Source: Berberis thunbergii (taxonomy: Eukaryota; Streptophyta; Magnoliopsida; Ranunculales; Berberidaceae). Taken from it: 64,000 bases of DNA. Every line of letters starts with the position of its first letter. The stretch's first letter is position 1. The notes beneath the pieces are model-generated. The model did not search any database and was not told where the DNA came from. It was given only the letters and a program-made list of their open reading frames with translations. This document shows positions 1 through 11,400 of the stretch, in pieces. The position numbers were made by a program, and so were the translations under genes. The stretch lies in the NCBI GenBank assembly GCA_003290165.1, contig QNQO01000202.1, positions 310,001-374,000 on the forward strand. Reading direction: 5' to 3'.

Positions 1-117
1 GCATAACAATTTGTTTTTTTGGAAAGCCTTGCATAACAATTTTAGCCATTCACTATCACGAACTAGTTCTAGGACTTGTGTTGGAATTAGTTGCATTAGC
101 TAGTATTTTCCCTTACA
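1..117 (+). mobile_element. Tail of 3' LTR of an upstream Ty1/copia copy
   Basis: This segment matches the last 116 bases of the 3' LTRs ending at 13437 and 27166, including the doubled GCATAACAATTT block that is specific to the 3' LTR. It ends in CA and is followed at 118-122 by TATGC, the target-site duplication seen at the other copies. It therefore belongs to a copia element that lies mostly outside the window, and so to another array unit on the left. Confidence 0.92.
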
Positions 118-206
118 TATGCAGCATGGTGAGAGGCTTCCATGGCAATATCTCAGATACCTTCCTTGGCAGCAATACCTCATTCCATCAAAATGTATCC
201 TTCTTG
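118..206 (-). pseudogene. Relic of the 3' coding end of a second cysteine protease
   Basis: On the minus strand these bases align with the last 29 or so codons of the intact protease (compare 1394-1482): the GIAAKEGI and AMEAS segments are recognisable. Two in-frame TGA stops replace Arg and Cys codons, and similarity to the intact gene ends abruptly at 206. The copia LTR directly abuts it at 117. The matching 3' flank of this dead gene lies on the other side of the copia element, at 7505-7649 in unit 1. It is a broken paralogue, not a functional gene. Confidence 0.85.
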
Positions 207-1078
207 TGATATTTCTGTGTAAAATAATACATTTTACACTTTCTCGTATGTACATAACATCAAAATGTATTTGTGATCTTCCTGTTGTTTGTACATGGCT
301 GTTGTTTTAGTCTGTACATGGATTTCCACCCTGTTTTGTTGTTCAGTTAAACATGAGTGGTCTGTAAGCTTACATCTAAATGCTGGTTTATCATAAAACA
401 TATCTCTAGAATGTTTTTTTCTGGGTAGATATTTTTCTTATTTTTGGGAGTGTATGTAATAATTAACCCCTTTGTGTTGTCGTCATACTGATAGAAAAAT
501 CTCAATAGGGGAAGTAGTATATAGGATTTGCCAAGAAAGTTTCAATACCCAGATTAGCTAACTCTGGTTTATTAAACAGAGAACAGTGATGTTATGTACA
601 TAGCTAGTTTGACTTGAGTATCAATTTTTCTGGTTTTAGCTTTGGCCGAACTCATATATACAGTAGTGTAACCGTGTCAACAACCTGGAAGATTGACCAG
701 TAACAGTGTTGGCAAACCTGGAAGTGGAACATGATGTTGCTTATTTTTCATCGGATTACCAAGTACAACATCATTATTAAAGCGAAGCAGGAACTTTTTG
801 AATGATTTTTGACACGCCTACCCCCAAACATCCGGAGGGCCATGATCTGAACCCAGTGAAGATGTCTTTTGGTCAGTGTAAAGAAACACTTCGTAGCATA
901 CGGTTGCAATTAAGTTGATTTGGAATGAAAAATCCAATTTCAGTCTCTTTTGAGTTGATGAATGTAGATTGTTCCATGATCTCCAGTTTTTTATTAACGA
1001 ATTATTTTTTTACATTGCTAATGCATTTTGTTGAACATTGCAACTTTACACTAACCTGGGTGCAATGCTTATGTACAG
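207..1078. other. Intergenic part of unit 1, no gene recognised
   Basis: This AT-rich stretch is repeated in units 2 and 3. I see no open frame with family resemblance. Short AG/GT-bounded stretches near 640-670 and 860-910 might be exon debris of the same unidentified plus-strand gene as the segment at 1079-1204, but they contain stops and are not supported on their own. Confidence 0.5.
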
Positions 1079-1204
1079 GGTGCTCGATGGCCTCACCTGT
1101 TTTACCGTTCACTTTTTAGTGCTCTCTCACCCAACTGCATAGTGTGCATTTTTGAAGAATTTACTCCTGCTCATGTCCCAGATCACATGCCCCTGCTGTG
1201 GCTG
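1079..1204 (+). other. Unidentified exon-like segment, unit 1
   Basis: A 126-base stretch stays open for exactly 42 codons. It is preceded by a pyrimidine-poor but valid TGTACAG acceptor and followed by a GTAATT donor. The translation runs from GARWPHLFYR to DHMPLLWL and has a protein-like composition. Units 2 and 3 keep the frame, with Ser to Leu and Glu to Lys changes. Another possible acceptor (GTGATGCAG) lies near 1290, after which a stop soon follows. I do not recognise the family. It may be a remnant exon of a gene truncated by the duplications. Confidence 0.4.
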
Positions 1205-1390
1205 GTAATTTAATTCTTTTTATTACAACATCTATTTGCTTGGTTTGAAAAGTAGAAATAATCACTTTACTCCTGCGTAACTGTGATGCAGTTTGATCAT
1301 TTTAGACTAGTAAAACTCATGAAACTTGTACGGCTTTGATACATAACAACTTCATTCACAACAAGTAAACAAGCAGACAGAGAATTACAT

Positions 1391-2528
1391 TTATGCGGTA
1401 GGGTAAGAGGCTTCCATGGCTATACCACAGATACCTTCCTTCGCGGCAATACCCCGTTCCATCATAATGTATCCTTCTTGCCCCCATGAACTGCCCCATG
1501 AGTTTTTAACCAACCAATACTTTGTGCCATCACTAGCTGTCCCATAACCGACGGCAGTGACACCATGGTCTAGCTCAGTCCCACAATCTCCAGTGAACAC
1601 ACCACTAGAGTAAAATTGGAAAGCAGAGCCACTAGCATCGATGGCAACCGAAATTGGTTGATTAGCAACAGCCTTCAGTAGCGCTTCCTCACTGTTGGCA
1701 GGCACATCTTCATGACCAGTAATCTGGGCAGCATGGCTGGATTCCTTCTTCTTATTGCAAGTGTCATCAACTCCTTTGTAAGGATAAAAAGCTTCTGTTG
1801 TGAGACCATGGTTTTGTAGGATGAAATCAAAGGCATCGTCCATGAGACCACCCCCACAGCCTTGGTCCACACTAGTGTCACAGTCGACTAGCTCTTGCTC
1901 AGACAGGGAGATCAACTTACCTGTGGTGATCTGGTTAATACCTTCCGTAGCTGCTACTGCAGAGAACGCCCAACAACATCCTGCGTGCATGCAATAATGC
2001 CAAGTTAAACACTTGAAAGAAAAATATGATGCAGCAATAGGTAAAAAGTAAATAACTACTTTTTTCACTTAATTATATACCACATTGTCCTTGGTCCTTG
2101 ATAGGTGTAACAGCTCCCTTCTTCCTCCAGTCCATGGTAGATGGAACTGCAGAAACATTTTCATACTTGTACGAGGTGGAGCTTGGTTGAGAGTTAGATG
2201 AAGATCTTTTTCGGTAGCCATTACGAGATGCTACAAACTCTTCATTGGTTAAGTCAGCAAATTCATTAACACTTAGTTTGTATGGCCGGTTTCCAACATT
2301 GTTGAAAGAGTCTATAAAGTCTATGTTGGCTCTAAATATGTTGAAGCGGTGTTCTTTCTCAGCGGCATCCTTGTACACTTTCCCATACTGGGTCATCCAC
2401 ATCTCATGCCTCTCAGCCATAGATAACTCAGGAGTCTCATGGAGTGTTCGAAGGGACACAGCTTGAGATACACACATGACCAAAACCAGCAAGGCTACAC
2501 ACACGAGGGATGATGATGATGAGGCCAT
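1391..2528 (-). CDS. Papain-type cysteine protease (C1A, SAG12/SAG39-like), unit 1
   Basis: Two exons, 2528-2081 and 1980-1391, are joined across a 100-bp GT..AG intron (1981-2080) and give 345 aa. Residues 1-25 form a hydrophobic signal peptide. An I29-type propeptide follows, with an ERFNIN-like segment (EHRFNIF) and NEFAD. The mature enzyme should start near Val128 (VPSTMDW). The active-site set is complete: Gln146, Cys152 in CCWAFS, His288 in LDHGV and Asn309 in NSWG. The intron splits the codon before the catalytic Cys pair. There is no granulin domain or KDEL tail. By family this is a secreted or vacuolar endopeptidase, often linked to senescence or cell death; that role is inferred. 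Length is normal for the family and nothing is broken. Confidence 0.95.
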
Positions 2529-2606
2529 TATAGGGTATTGAGAGGTGGGGTAACTCTAAGAGAAGAAAGTAAACTGAAGATGAGAAATCATGTGCAGTTC
2601 TTGATG

Positions 2607-2614
2607 CTTATATA
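2607..2614 (-). promoter_or_regulatory. TATA box of the cysteine protease, unit 1
   Basis: TATATAAG on the minus strand lies about 80 bp upstream of the ATG at 2528, the usual spacing once a short leader is allowed for. It is identical in all three units. Confidence 0.6.
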
Positions 2615-4050
2615 CTCTCCAATTTTTTGGATTAGTGTGATTGATAGAGAGAGTGGCGTGCAGGGGAGGATATAGGACCTAACACTATACTTGGAATGTT
2701 TGTTTGATGTAATCACATTTCAGTTTAATGTTGCAGATACGTGTGGTAACTAAATCTCTATCTGTCTTGTATATTCGAATTATCGAATACAATAATCACA
2801 TTTAATATGTGCAATATTATATTCAGTGGACTAAGTTTCTTGCACGGTTTTTTGGTCATTTGATATTATTTTATGATGGTTTGATCAACAGTTTGTTTCC
2901 CATTTCCTTTTTCTCCTCTCAGGTATGTACATTGTACTCTTAACAATTCAGTCTAGTTTATCATGTTAATTATCTCCCTACACATTCACTCATAGCCCTA
3001 GGTAATTATCAAATGTCTTTATCCTTCCAGGATGAACATTAATTACCTGCATCATCATATAGGATTCTCTAAGTATTTTGGTGTATATTGGGGATGCTCT
3101 CAGAGCATAGGAAGCATTTCTTTAAAGAATCAAGTCTTTCAATGGATATTAAGCATTGATACCTTTTCTATAAGCTCGTGGAAATGGGTTTGTACAAACC
3201 AGAGTTTGGGATATTTTTCATCTTCAAAATGTAAAGCTGTTAAAATGGGCTTGGTTATCATGATCAACTAATGTGTTTAATATTTCATTTTCATGCAGTG
3301 GATTTTGACAAGAAATTCTTGGCATGGAACTTGAAGATTCAGACACCTAGATGATGCACAGGCTACACTTCCCACTGCCGCAGATTGCAATGCAAGTGCA
3401 TGATTGTATTAAGGGCAAACTGCTTCACTTTCCAAAAAAAAAAAAAAAAAAAAAAAAGGTCCAAAACACAAAGGGGCATTTAGATACTTTGATGCAGAGG
3501 TTGAGAATCCATTAGTTCTGATTTGAATTGATCACATTCCCGTCATTCCTTTGTTTCAATGAGGTACAGATGATCCTCTCATTCCAACAACCCCCAAAAT
3601 CAGTGCCTCAAATGCTTGGAATCAGTAGAATAAGCCTTCAAAATCACAAATAAAGAATAACTTGTCTCTATTTTGACATAAGGAGGTGAGGGCCCCAATG
3701 GGTTAATGACTAATATCAATCTTAAACATTTCTGATTAACAGTTCTGATATCATACACAAGTTAATGCATCATCTACAATGTAATGTCAAGCTTAGAGCT
3801 TACCAATAGAGAAACTACTTGAGGCGCTTTAACGAGAACCATGCTCTTACTTCATCTTAAAGAGCAGTTCATATATTAGGTCTTCAGCAGTAGTATAGGA
3901 TGGTTAAAAATTCTCTGATAACAGAATTTCACAACACATTTTGAGCATGGATAAAAAGGGAACTGGTATGAATCATGATATATATTGAATTTGAGTTTAA
4001 TAAAATGGTAAACTTTACAATATAGAGATTCCAGATACATATAAAAATTC
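2615..4050. other. Spacer between protease and RING genes, with a deletion scar
   Basis: This holds the protease promoter side and the RING gene's 3' side. Nothing coding is recognised. At 3421-3457 the sequence jumps from CTGCTTCA straight to CTTTCC plus a 24-base A run. Units 2 and 3 have 419 more bases at this point, including most of a SINE-like element. Bases 3473-3731 recur in diverged form at 7167-7417. Confidence 0.6.
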
Positions 4051-5091
4051 CTAAACTGTTGTTTGCAGGCCTGTTCTTCTGCAGATAGGGCAGTTATTCT
4101 TAAAAAGCAGCCACTGTTTTATACAATCCACGTGATACTCATGCCGGCATTCAAGCGTCCCAATCCTATCTTGGTTTTTGTACTCAGACTGACAGATGCT
4201 GCAAATCTCTTGAGTATTCTCAGCAGCAGATGAGCAAACAACGACTCTCGTCTTGAGACGTTCTGAAATGATTTGATCAGACAATCCAAGATTTACACTC
4301 CCAACCTCTTCTTGCAATGCCAATAGTCCCTGCAATTAAATGAGAATATTGTTTGAGTAAATGTACTACAAAACCAAGCCCATTATAATGCAAATTTTCA
4401 ATTTCTCAGTTCAATTACCTCATAAGACATCATGTTGATATTGCGGTCAGTGGGAACCAAAGTATTTGGTCTGTGTAGGGTGAAGTTTCCAAACCGAGAT
4501 AAAGTTTGATCAATTATGGCCTCCTACAGAAATCAGACAACTTTCAACATGGTTCGAAAAACACTCAAAATAAAAATAGAGTGAAACTGAAAAGAGAAGA
4601 GAATTACTAACATCTCTCTCCACATCTCTCAATTGTGCTCTCAATCGCTGCAAGTTGTTCTGCGCATATCTCCGCCTCGCAATCAGATCCCCAACTAGGG
4701 CTATTCTCTGAATCGATGTTAACTCAATCCTTGAACTTGGGATGTTGTTGCCCGGATAAGTCTCGGTGGGGGGTGGAATTAGGTTTACTTGCGAAGGAAT
4801 GTGATCAAGAATGGCAACGCCCTGCATATTTACCATCGAAACTTAAATTCTTTGATAATAATTCTTTCATAAAAGAAACAGACCCCAAAGTGCAAAACTT
4901 GGTGAAAATAGAAAGAAAATAAAAAATCGTGAAAAAGAAGTTACATCTTGCATCCGGAGTATCCACTCGGTCTGATTGCGATGCTGCGAAGACATGGATC
5001 TCCATCCTGGCCGATTGGGATGATGCGATCCACTCGGATAAGACCACTGCGAGGACGTGCGGGCATTGGAGGAGTAAGTAGGCCTTGACAT
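4051..5091 (-). CDS. RING-H2 finger protein, probable E3 ubiquitin ligase, unit 1
   Basis: Four exons (5091-4945, 4821-4612, 4523-4419, 4329-4051), all joined in phase 0 at GT..AG sites, give 246 aa. The N-terminal half is polar (Ser, Gln, His and Pro rich). Residues 90-120 are Arg-rich and may form a helix (ARRRYAQNNLQRLRAQ). The segment MMSYE-GLLALQEEVG resembles the conserved helix that precedes the RING in plant MBR/HIP1-like ligases. The RING-H2 itself is C-terminal and complete: C197, C200, C215, H217, H220, C223, C234 and C237, with Trp227. The expected role is to bring an E2 to a substrate, which is unknown. The protein is shorter than most MBR-like ligases and has no membrane segment. 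Confidence 0.88.
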
Positions 5092-5731
5092 TTCTGAAAG
5101 ACCCAAACCCAGTAGAAGAAGAAGAAAGATGAAAGATTAGAGAATGTGCAGAGCTCAGAGAGAAGATGGAAAGGTAGTAAGTAGATAATGAAAGAATGAG
5201 AGGTTTTCTTTCTTTTATTTCGCTGCTGCTTTCTATTTATTTTCCTTCATGAAGCTGGTTTCTATTTTTGAACCGCCCGCCAACGGCTTTATTTCCCCCC
5301 TGTTTCGTATGGGCTACGATAATGGGCCTAACCCGGTCGCGCAGCCCGGACCTGTTTACTTGGATTTGTTTTTATAGTTTCGGGTCAATTTGCATACGAG
5401 TTCGGGTTAAAGGCCTGGACACAAAGTAACCTGATGTAACCCATTCTACATGTGTTGAGATGTTAGCTTTGCATGATTCACCCTTTCAATCAGGATTCCT
5501 CAATGGATTTTGGTTATGTTAAAAAAAAATTTCTATGTGAATTTCAAAGCACTATTAAAATTCAATCCAATAAAAGGTGAAATACAAATTTGGTAACGCT
5601 GATGGATATATGAGTTAAGTGTTGCAAAGAAGGAGCGATAAATGCGGGTGGGAAAAATTAAGCAAGGTTTGGTTCACATCGTGTCATGAAAGGTTGGAAG
5701 AAGCATGTTAGAGTTAGGGAAAAAAAAAAAC

Positions 5732-5998
5732 ATGTTAGAGCTAGAAACTCAACTCAATGTGTGTATGGCTGCGGTAGCCAATGGTGGGACTACACCAGGG
5801 ACAATCACCCACAGAGTCGAAGCTCCCAAACCTAAGGCCTATGGTGGGGCAAGGAGTGCAAGGGAGATTGACAACTTCTTGTGGAACATGGAGCGCTACT
5901 TTGATGCGGATGGCATAATAGATGAAACATCAAAGGTATGTAGTATCTCCTTATATTTAAATGATGTTGCTACAGTTTGGAGGCTGATATTCACGTAA
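5732..5998 (+). pseudogene. Gypsy-like gag fragment, unit 1
   Basis: An 88-codon frame reads MLELETQLNV at its start, then a VEAPKPKAYGGARSAREIDN segment and FLWNMERYF. This is the start of a Ty3/gypsy-type gag (retrotransposon gag domain), including the SLYLNDVATVW motif. It stops just after that motif, where a full gag would continue. Unit 1 has Trp to Arg in the conserved WW pair, Lys to Met at residue 12 and Arg to Cys near the end. No pol or LTR is seen nearby, so it is an isolated remnant. Confidence 0.7.
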
Positions 5999-7166
5999 TT
6001 ATTACATAATATATCTCTTAATTTATATATGTTAGTGTTTCGATTATATTATTTTATTCTAATTATTTCGTTTTCTTGTCTTTGTAGAAATTTGAGCGTG
6101 AACGATGAAATCGCATGAATGTGACAATTTAAGGAATGATCAATTGGTTGATTTTAGTGGTGGTACAAAGTAGATGGTCACATATCTAAACCTAACCCCA
6201 AACAAACCTAAGTCTGCATAATTTAACCTAAGCCCAAGCCCAAAAAGCTATCGTAGAAACTCAAACTCAACCTAAGAATAAAATAGGAGAACCCATATTT
6301 AGGTCTTCCCCTTTTTCGAGAAAAAGCTCTCAGTTTCTTCCACGTTTTTTTTTTTTTTTTTTTTTTTTTCTATTTTTCCAGCCACCACACCTCTCCTCTC
6401 ATCTCCTCATTGGCAAAGACATAGAAACCTTCGTCTCTCGCTACTAACCAACCGCCATCGCTACCATCTCACTCCACGTCCCTGTTGCAGCTACCGTCAC
6501 CTCGCTAACACCACCATAGCCACAATCCTCTTTTGTTCATCCCTATTTTCATCCCCCTCAATTGCACAAACTGTTCCACCATCAGCCGCCACCTCCTCCA
6601 CTTTCCTGATCTCTCTGTGGAAGTGTACCTCACCTTGCCATCACCTACATCTCATCCTATTTCTTACGTCCTCGCGCACGAAACAGGGAGCACCTCTCTG
6701 TTTTGCACGTCACCACCGTCCTCGTATCTCTACCTATCAGTGTTCACCATCACAAAACAGAGCTCACGGTCAACACAACACCACCGACCACCACGACGGT
6801 TCATAACCTCCCTCTCGCTCGCGGTCGAGTAACAGACCTACGTCACCGCCCTGTTCCACCTCGCGACAGAGCCCCATAACCATCTCTTCGTTCCCTCTCT
6901 CGTTGCAACCTCTTTCCATGAGTTCCTCCTTAGTTTTTCTCTTCGTTCCCTCTTTCTTTCACCCTTCCTTCATCTCACTCTCTTCCTTGCAGGTTCCGGA
7001 GCAGGACGACGCAGACGAAGAATAACGGAGACTCTTGGATCAAAGCAACGCAAGGCGCGGCTCGTTGGGGACGACCACACAGTGAAAGCGCAAGATTTCT
7101 AGCGGGAACCAATTGATTTTACTACCGTTCATAGGCCTGAACCTGATCACAGGGTCCAGACCGCAG
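5999..7166. other. Pyrimidine-rich tract, no gene recognised, unit 1
   Basis: Bases 6340-6370 are an almost pure T run. About 600 bases rich in C and T follow, with CCACCGCC-like words. They look like a transposon or gene leader rather than coding DNA: the open frames differ between units 1 and 2 because of indels. At about 7130 the phrase AGGCCTGAACCTGATCA recurs, as in the SINE-like element of units 2 and 3. Confidence 0.45.
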
Positions 7167-7417
7167 AGGGACATTTAGATACTTTGATGCAGCGACTGAG
7201 AATCCTTTTGTTCTGATTTGAATTTGATCACATTCCTGTCATTCCTTTGTTTCATTGAGGTACAAATGATCCTCTCATGCCAATAATCCCCAAAATCAGT
7301 GCCTTGAATGCTTGGAATCAGTAGAATACGCCTTCAAAATCACAAATAAAGACTCTATTTTGACATAATGAGGTGAGGCCCCCAACTGGTTAATGACTAA
7401 TATCAATCACAACATTT
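7167..7417. repeat. Older diverged copy of the RING gene 3' flank, unit 1
   Basis: About 250 bases align with 3473-3731 in the same orientation, from the TTTAGATACTTTGATGCAG word to GACTAATATCAAT. Substitutions and short indels are frequent, far more than between array units. An older tandem duplication of this locus therefore pre-dates the array, and this fragment is what is left of it here. Confidence 0.8.
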
Positions 7418-7504
7418 TATTTAGATTTGAAAGTAGAAAGAAACACTAGTGCTTGGTAATTATCAAGTACTTTGATCATTGTACGTGAACTAGTAGATTG
7501 TCTT

Positions 7505-7649
7505 GAAGAGTAGAAATAAACACTAGCACTTGATTTGATGCACTTTTGATTGTTATTGATGAGTACAGTTCTTGAAATTTACACAGCTTTGATACATAAT
7601 AATTACATTCACAACATGGAAAACAGAAAAGAGGGAATCACATTTATGC
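7505..7649 (-). pseudogene. 3' flank and stop codon of the dead protease paralogue, unit 1
   Basis: The sequence resembles the intact protease's 3' flank (about 1240-1396), including CTTTGATACATAA and the terminal TTTATGC, which holds the TAA stop on the minus strand. The copia element interrupts it right after this stop. The remaining codons continue past the element, at 13438-13526. Confidence 0.75.
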
Positions 7650-8348
7650 TGTGAAACAATTACAAGGACTCAAACACAAGAGTCCTTGTGGAACTCAAAG
7701 TCCTTGTGTGATGGAGTGTTTGGTTCACAATTCATGTAGGACTCAATATTCTTTTTTTTCTTCAATTAAAGCAAGCATACAACAATTACTTGTATAAAAG
7801 GTAAATATAAGGCAGCTATGAAAAAATACAGCATAACAATCAGAGCGTACAGCTGAAACGCAGCAGCAATACGGCAGCAACATTGCAGCAAAATCGCAGC
7901 GTCAGATTGGCTGCAAATACATCGCTGAAACAGAGTAGCAGTGTGACGTGAAACGGGCTGCGATAAGGGCGTGATTTGGTGTGTGTGCAGCGTGAAACAA
8001 TAACAGAATAGAATGATTGGAATCGAGTGATTTCGGGTGTTCTTCGTTTGCGAGTTTCGTCAAACTTTTTGCGGTATTGTTGGCTTGAGATTGAGTAATC
8101 TCAAGGATTGTTGCCTGACAATGTTGTAATCTTCAAGTAAGTGTTTCCATATTAATAAGAAAGTTATAGAGTCGTCGTCCATGGAGTAGGCAAAGCCAAA
8201 CCACGTAAGTCTCGGTGTCATCTTTATTTTTGCACATTGTTTGTTCTTTGATATTACTTGCATAACAATTTTAGCCATTCACTATCACCAACTAGGTCTA
8301 GGACTTGTGTTGGGATTAGTTGCATTAGCTAGTATTTTCCCTTACAAG
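7650..8348 (+). repeat. 5' LTR of copia element, unit 1
   Basis: 699 bp, from TGTGAAACAATTAC to TTTTCCCTTACA. It differs from the 3' LTR by many substitutions and by lacking a block of about 29 bp (a second GCATAACAATTT copy) and parts of the GCAGC-rich middle. Confidence 0.92.
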
Positions 8349-8350
8349 TG

Positions 8351-8362
8351 GTATCAGAGCAC
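8351..8362 (+). other. Copia primer-binding site, unit 1
   Basis: TGGTATCAGAGC, two bases after the 5' LTR, matches the 3' end complement of plant initiator methionine tRNA, the usual copia primer. Confidence 0.92.
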
Positions 8363-8401
8363 CAGTTAGTTGGTATTTGTGTTTTGAAGGTGTCAACTAA
8401 A

Positions 8402-11400
8402 ATGGCTGAAAAGTCTTCTTCATCACGTGATGATAGCTATGTGAAAGTTCATGGGTTCGATATTGTTCGATTCAATGGTAGGAACAATTTTAAAACTTGG
8501 CAGATGGATTGTAAAAATATTCTGGTTAGTTTGGATCAGATTGATGCACTTGATGAGAAAAGGAAACCATCATTAGATAAGGCGACGATTGAGGTTATCG
8601 AGAAGTGGAGTAAAATGGATCAGAAGGCATGCAGTACAATTCGTTTGTGTCTTTCTCGCAACGTGGCTTACAACTTCGATGATGAGATGACGGCTAAGGT
8701 ATTTGGGATAAGCTTCAGGCTATGTATCTTCAGAATGATCAGATGAGTGCGATGTACCTACAGAAAAAACTCTTCACTTTTCGATTGCAGCCAGGTAAAC
8801 TCATGACTGATCACATAAATGAATTTGAATGTTTATATTCAGATTGTGTTAGCTTGGGAGCTAAATTTGAAGATAGTCAGAAAACATTATTTTTGTTAAT
8901 TTCTTTGTTACCGGAATGTGAATCGTTTGTTGATCAGATGACAACATTGAAGAAAGAGAATTTGTGTATAGTCATATTGTTCAAGCTGTACTTGCAAAGG
9001 CTTCCAGAAAGAGTGCTTCGAATGAGGAGATTCAAGCACATGGCCTTTCAGTGACAAGGGGAAGAAATTTCAAAAGGAACAACTACAGAAGAAATCAGTC
9101 TAAATCAAAAGACTGAGATATGTCTAAGGTTGAATGTTCAAATGTAAACGCAAAGGCCATTACATAAGGAATTGTCAAGAATGGAAGGATAATCACAATA
9201 AGCAAGAGAATGAGAGTAAGCGCGTAGTGAATATTGTTGAGACACCGGATGTGGTAGAAGATATTCTAATCGGGGGTGACTTAGCACATGCACTGATGGC
9301 AAAATCTTATGACCATTTGTATGATGGTTGGATGTTGGATACAGGAGCTTCGTACCATATGTGTTCCATAAGGGAATGGTTCAGCACTTTTCGCGAAGTT
9401 AAGGGCAGTTCAAGTTAAAATGGGTGACTCTCGGCTTTGCAAGGCAATGGGTTTTGGTACAGTCAAATTCCAGTTGGCAGATGGGTCATGTAGACAGCTT
9501 ACCGAGGTACGTCATGTTCCAGCTCTTTCAAAGGGACTGATTTATCTTGGGGTGCTTGAAGCTCAGGGCTACAAGTATATTGGTAAGAATGGATATTACA
9601 GTGTTTATTTTGGTGACAGGTTGCTTATTACAGCGGTTAGGCATGCCAATTTGTATTTCCTTCAAGGAAGTATAGTTGAAGGTGGAGCTATGGTTTCTAC
9701 AGTTGTTGATGAGAAAAGCTTGCCGCGTACACATTTATGGCACATGTGATTAGGGCATGTTGGTGAGAATGAACTAAAAACTTTAAGCAAGCGGGGCTTG
9801 CTTGGCGGTGATAAAATGGCAAAACTAAATTTCTGTGAACATTGCATCTATGGGAAGCAGTGCAGAGTCAGTTTTAGTGATGCTACTCATAGCACCTTAG
9901 GGATTGTGGATTACATCCACACTGATGTTTGGGGACCCTCTAGAGTTGCATCCAAGGGGGGTTCCAGGTATTTTGTGTCTTTTATCGATGACTTCAGCCG
10001 GAGAGTATGGGTGTATACCATGAAACATAAAAATGAAGTCACTGATATCTTCAAGAAGTGGAAAGCCATGATTGAAAAATAAACAGGAAGGGTGATCAAA
10101 GTAGTGAGATCTGACAATGGCGGTGACTATACCGAGGATCCCTTGAAGCAGTTTTGTTTGTAACATGGCATTAGAAGACACTTCATAGTGAAGTCGACAC
10201 CAAACAGAATGGGGTAGCAGAGCGGATGAACCGTGTTGGAGAGAGCACGATCCATGTTTTCCAATGCAGGTTTGGGCAGAATATGGTGCACTGAAGTAGT
10301 AAACACGGCGTGCTATCTCATTAACCGCTCTCCTTCATCAGCTATTGAGTCTCAGATTCCTATGGAGGTATGGTCTGGTATTTCTTCAGATTATTCTAAC
10401 TTGAAAGTATTTGATTGTTCAACATATTTTCATGTTAGGGAAGATAAAATTGGAGTAAGGGCCAGAAAAACTATTTTTCTCGGTTATCCAGATAATGTGA
10501 AAGGGTATAGATTATGGTGCCCTGACTTGCAGAAGTTTGTGATCAGTCAAGATGTGAAGTTCCATGAGGAGGCTTTGTTACAGGCAAACTGTGAGAGATG
10601 CAAAGATGGTTCCCCTATTTGGAGGGGTGATAGCTATGATGAATATGAGGATGCTGGAGATTCTCTGCAGGTGGAGCTTGGAGCTCCTAGATCTCATACA
10701 GAGCATGATGTTCCTTCTACTGAGGAAATGGGCGATACAAATATGATGTCTAATGAGATAGTGGCAGAAAATGAGGTTCCTACTGATGGGGACATGGATC
10801 CTACACAACAACGGGATCAACAGTTACAAACACCGTCTTTAGCAGTAGGCAGAGAACCTAGAGTCAAACATGCACTACTTAGATTTGGTTATGTGGATGG
10901 CGCAACTTGTGCATTCTCAGTTCTTGATGGGTATGATGATGTTCCTACCACATATACGCAGACTTTGCGAAGTGTTCAGAAAGAGGAGTGGAATGAAGCT
11001 TTGGATGAGGAGATGTTATCTCTTCAGAACAATCATACATGGGAGCTTGTGACACTCCCAAAAGGGAAGAGATCAATTGGGTGTAAGTGGGTTTTCACAA
11101 TGAAAGACGAGATTCCAGATTCAAGGGGTACTTGTACAGGTATACGATACAAGGCAAAATTGGTGGCTAAAGAATATGCACAACAAGAAGGTGTGGACTA
11201 CAATGAAGTATTCTCTCTAGTGGTAAAACGCACTTCTATCCGAGTCCTTTTGGTTTTAGCAGCGCAATTTGACTTAGAGCTTGAGCAACTTGATGTCAAG
11301 ATTGTTTTCTTGCATGGAGATTTGGAGGAGGACATATACATGTCTCAGCCCGATGGATATGCCATTGTTGGTAAGGAAGAAATGATATGCAAACTTAAAA

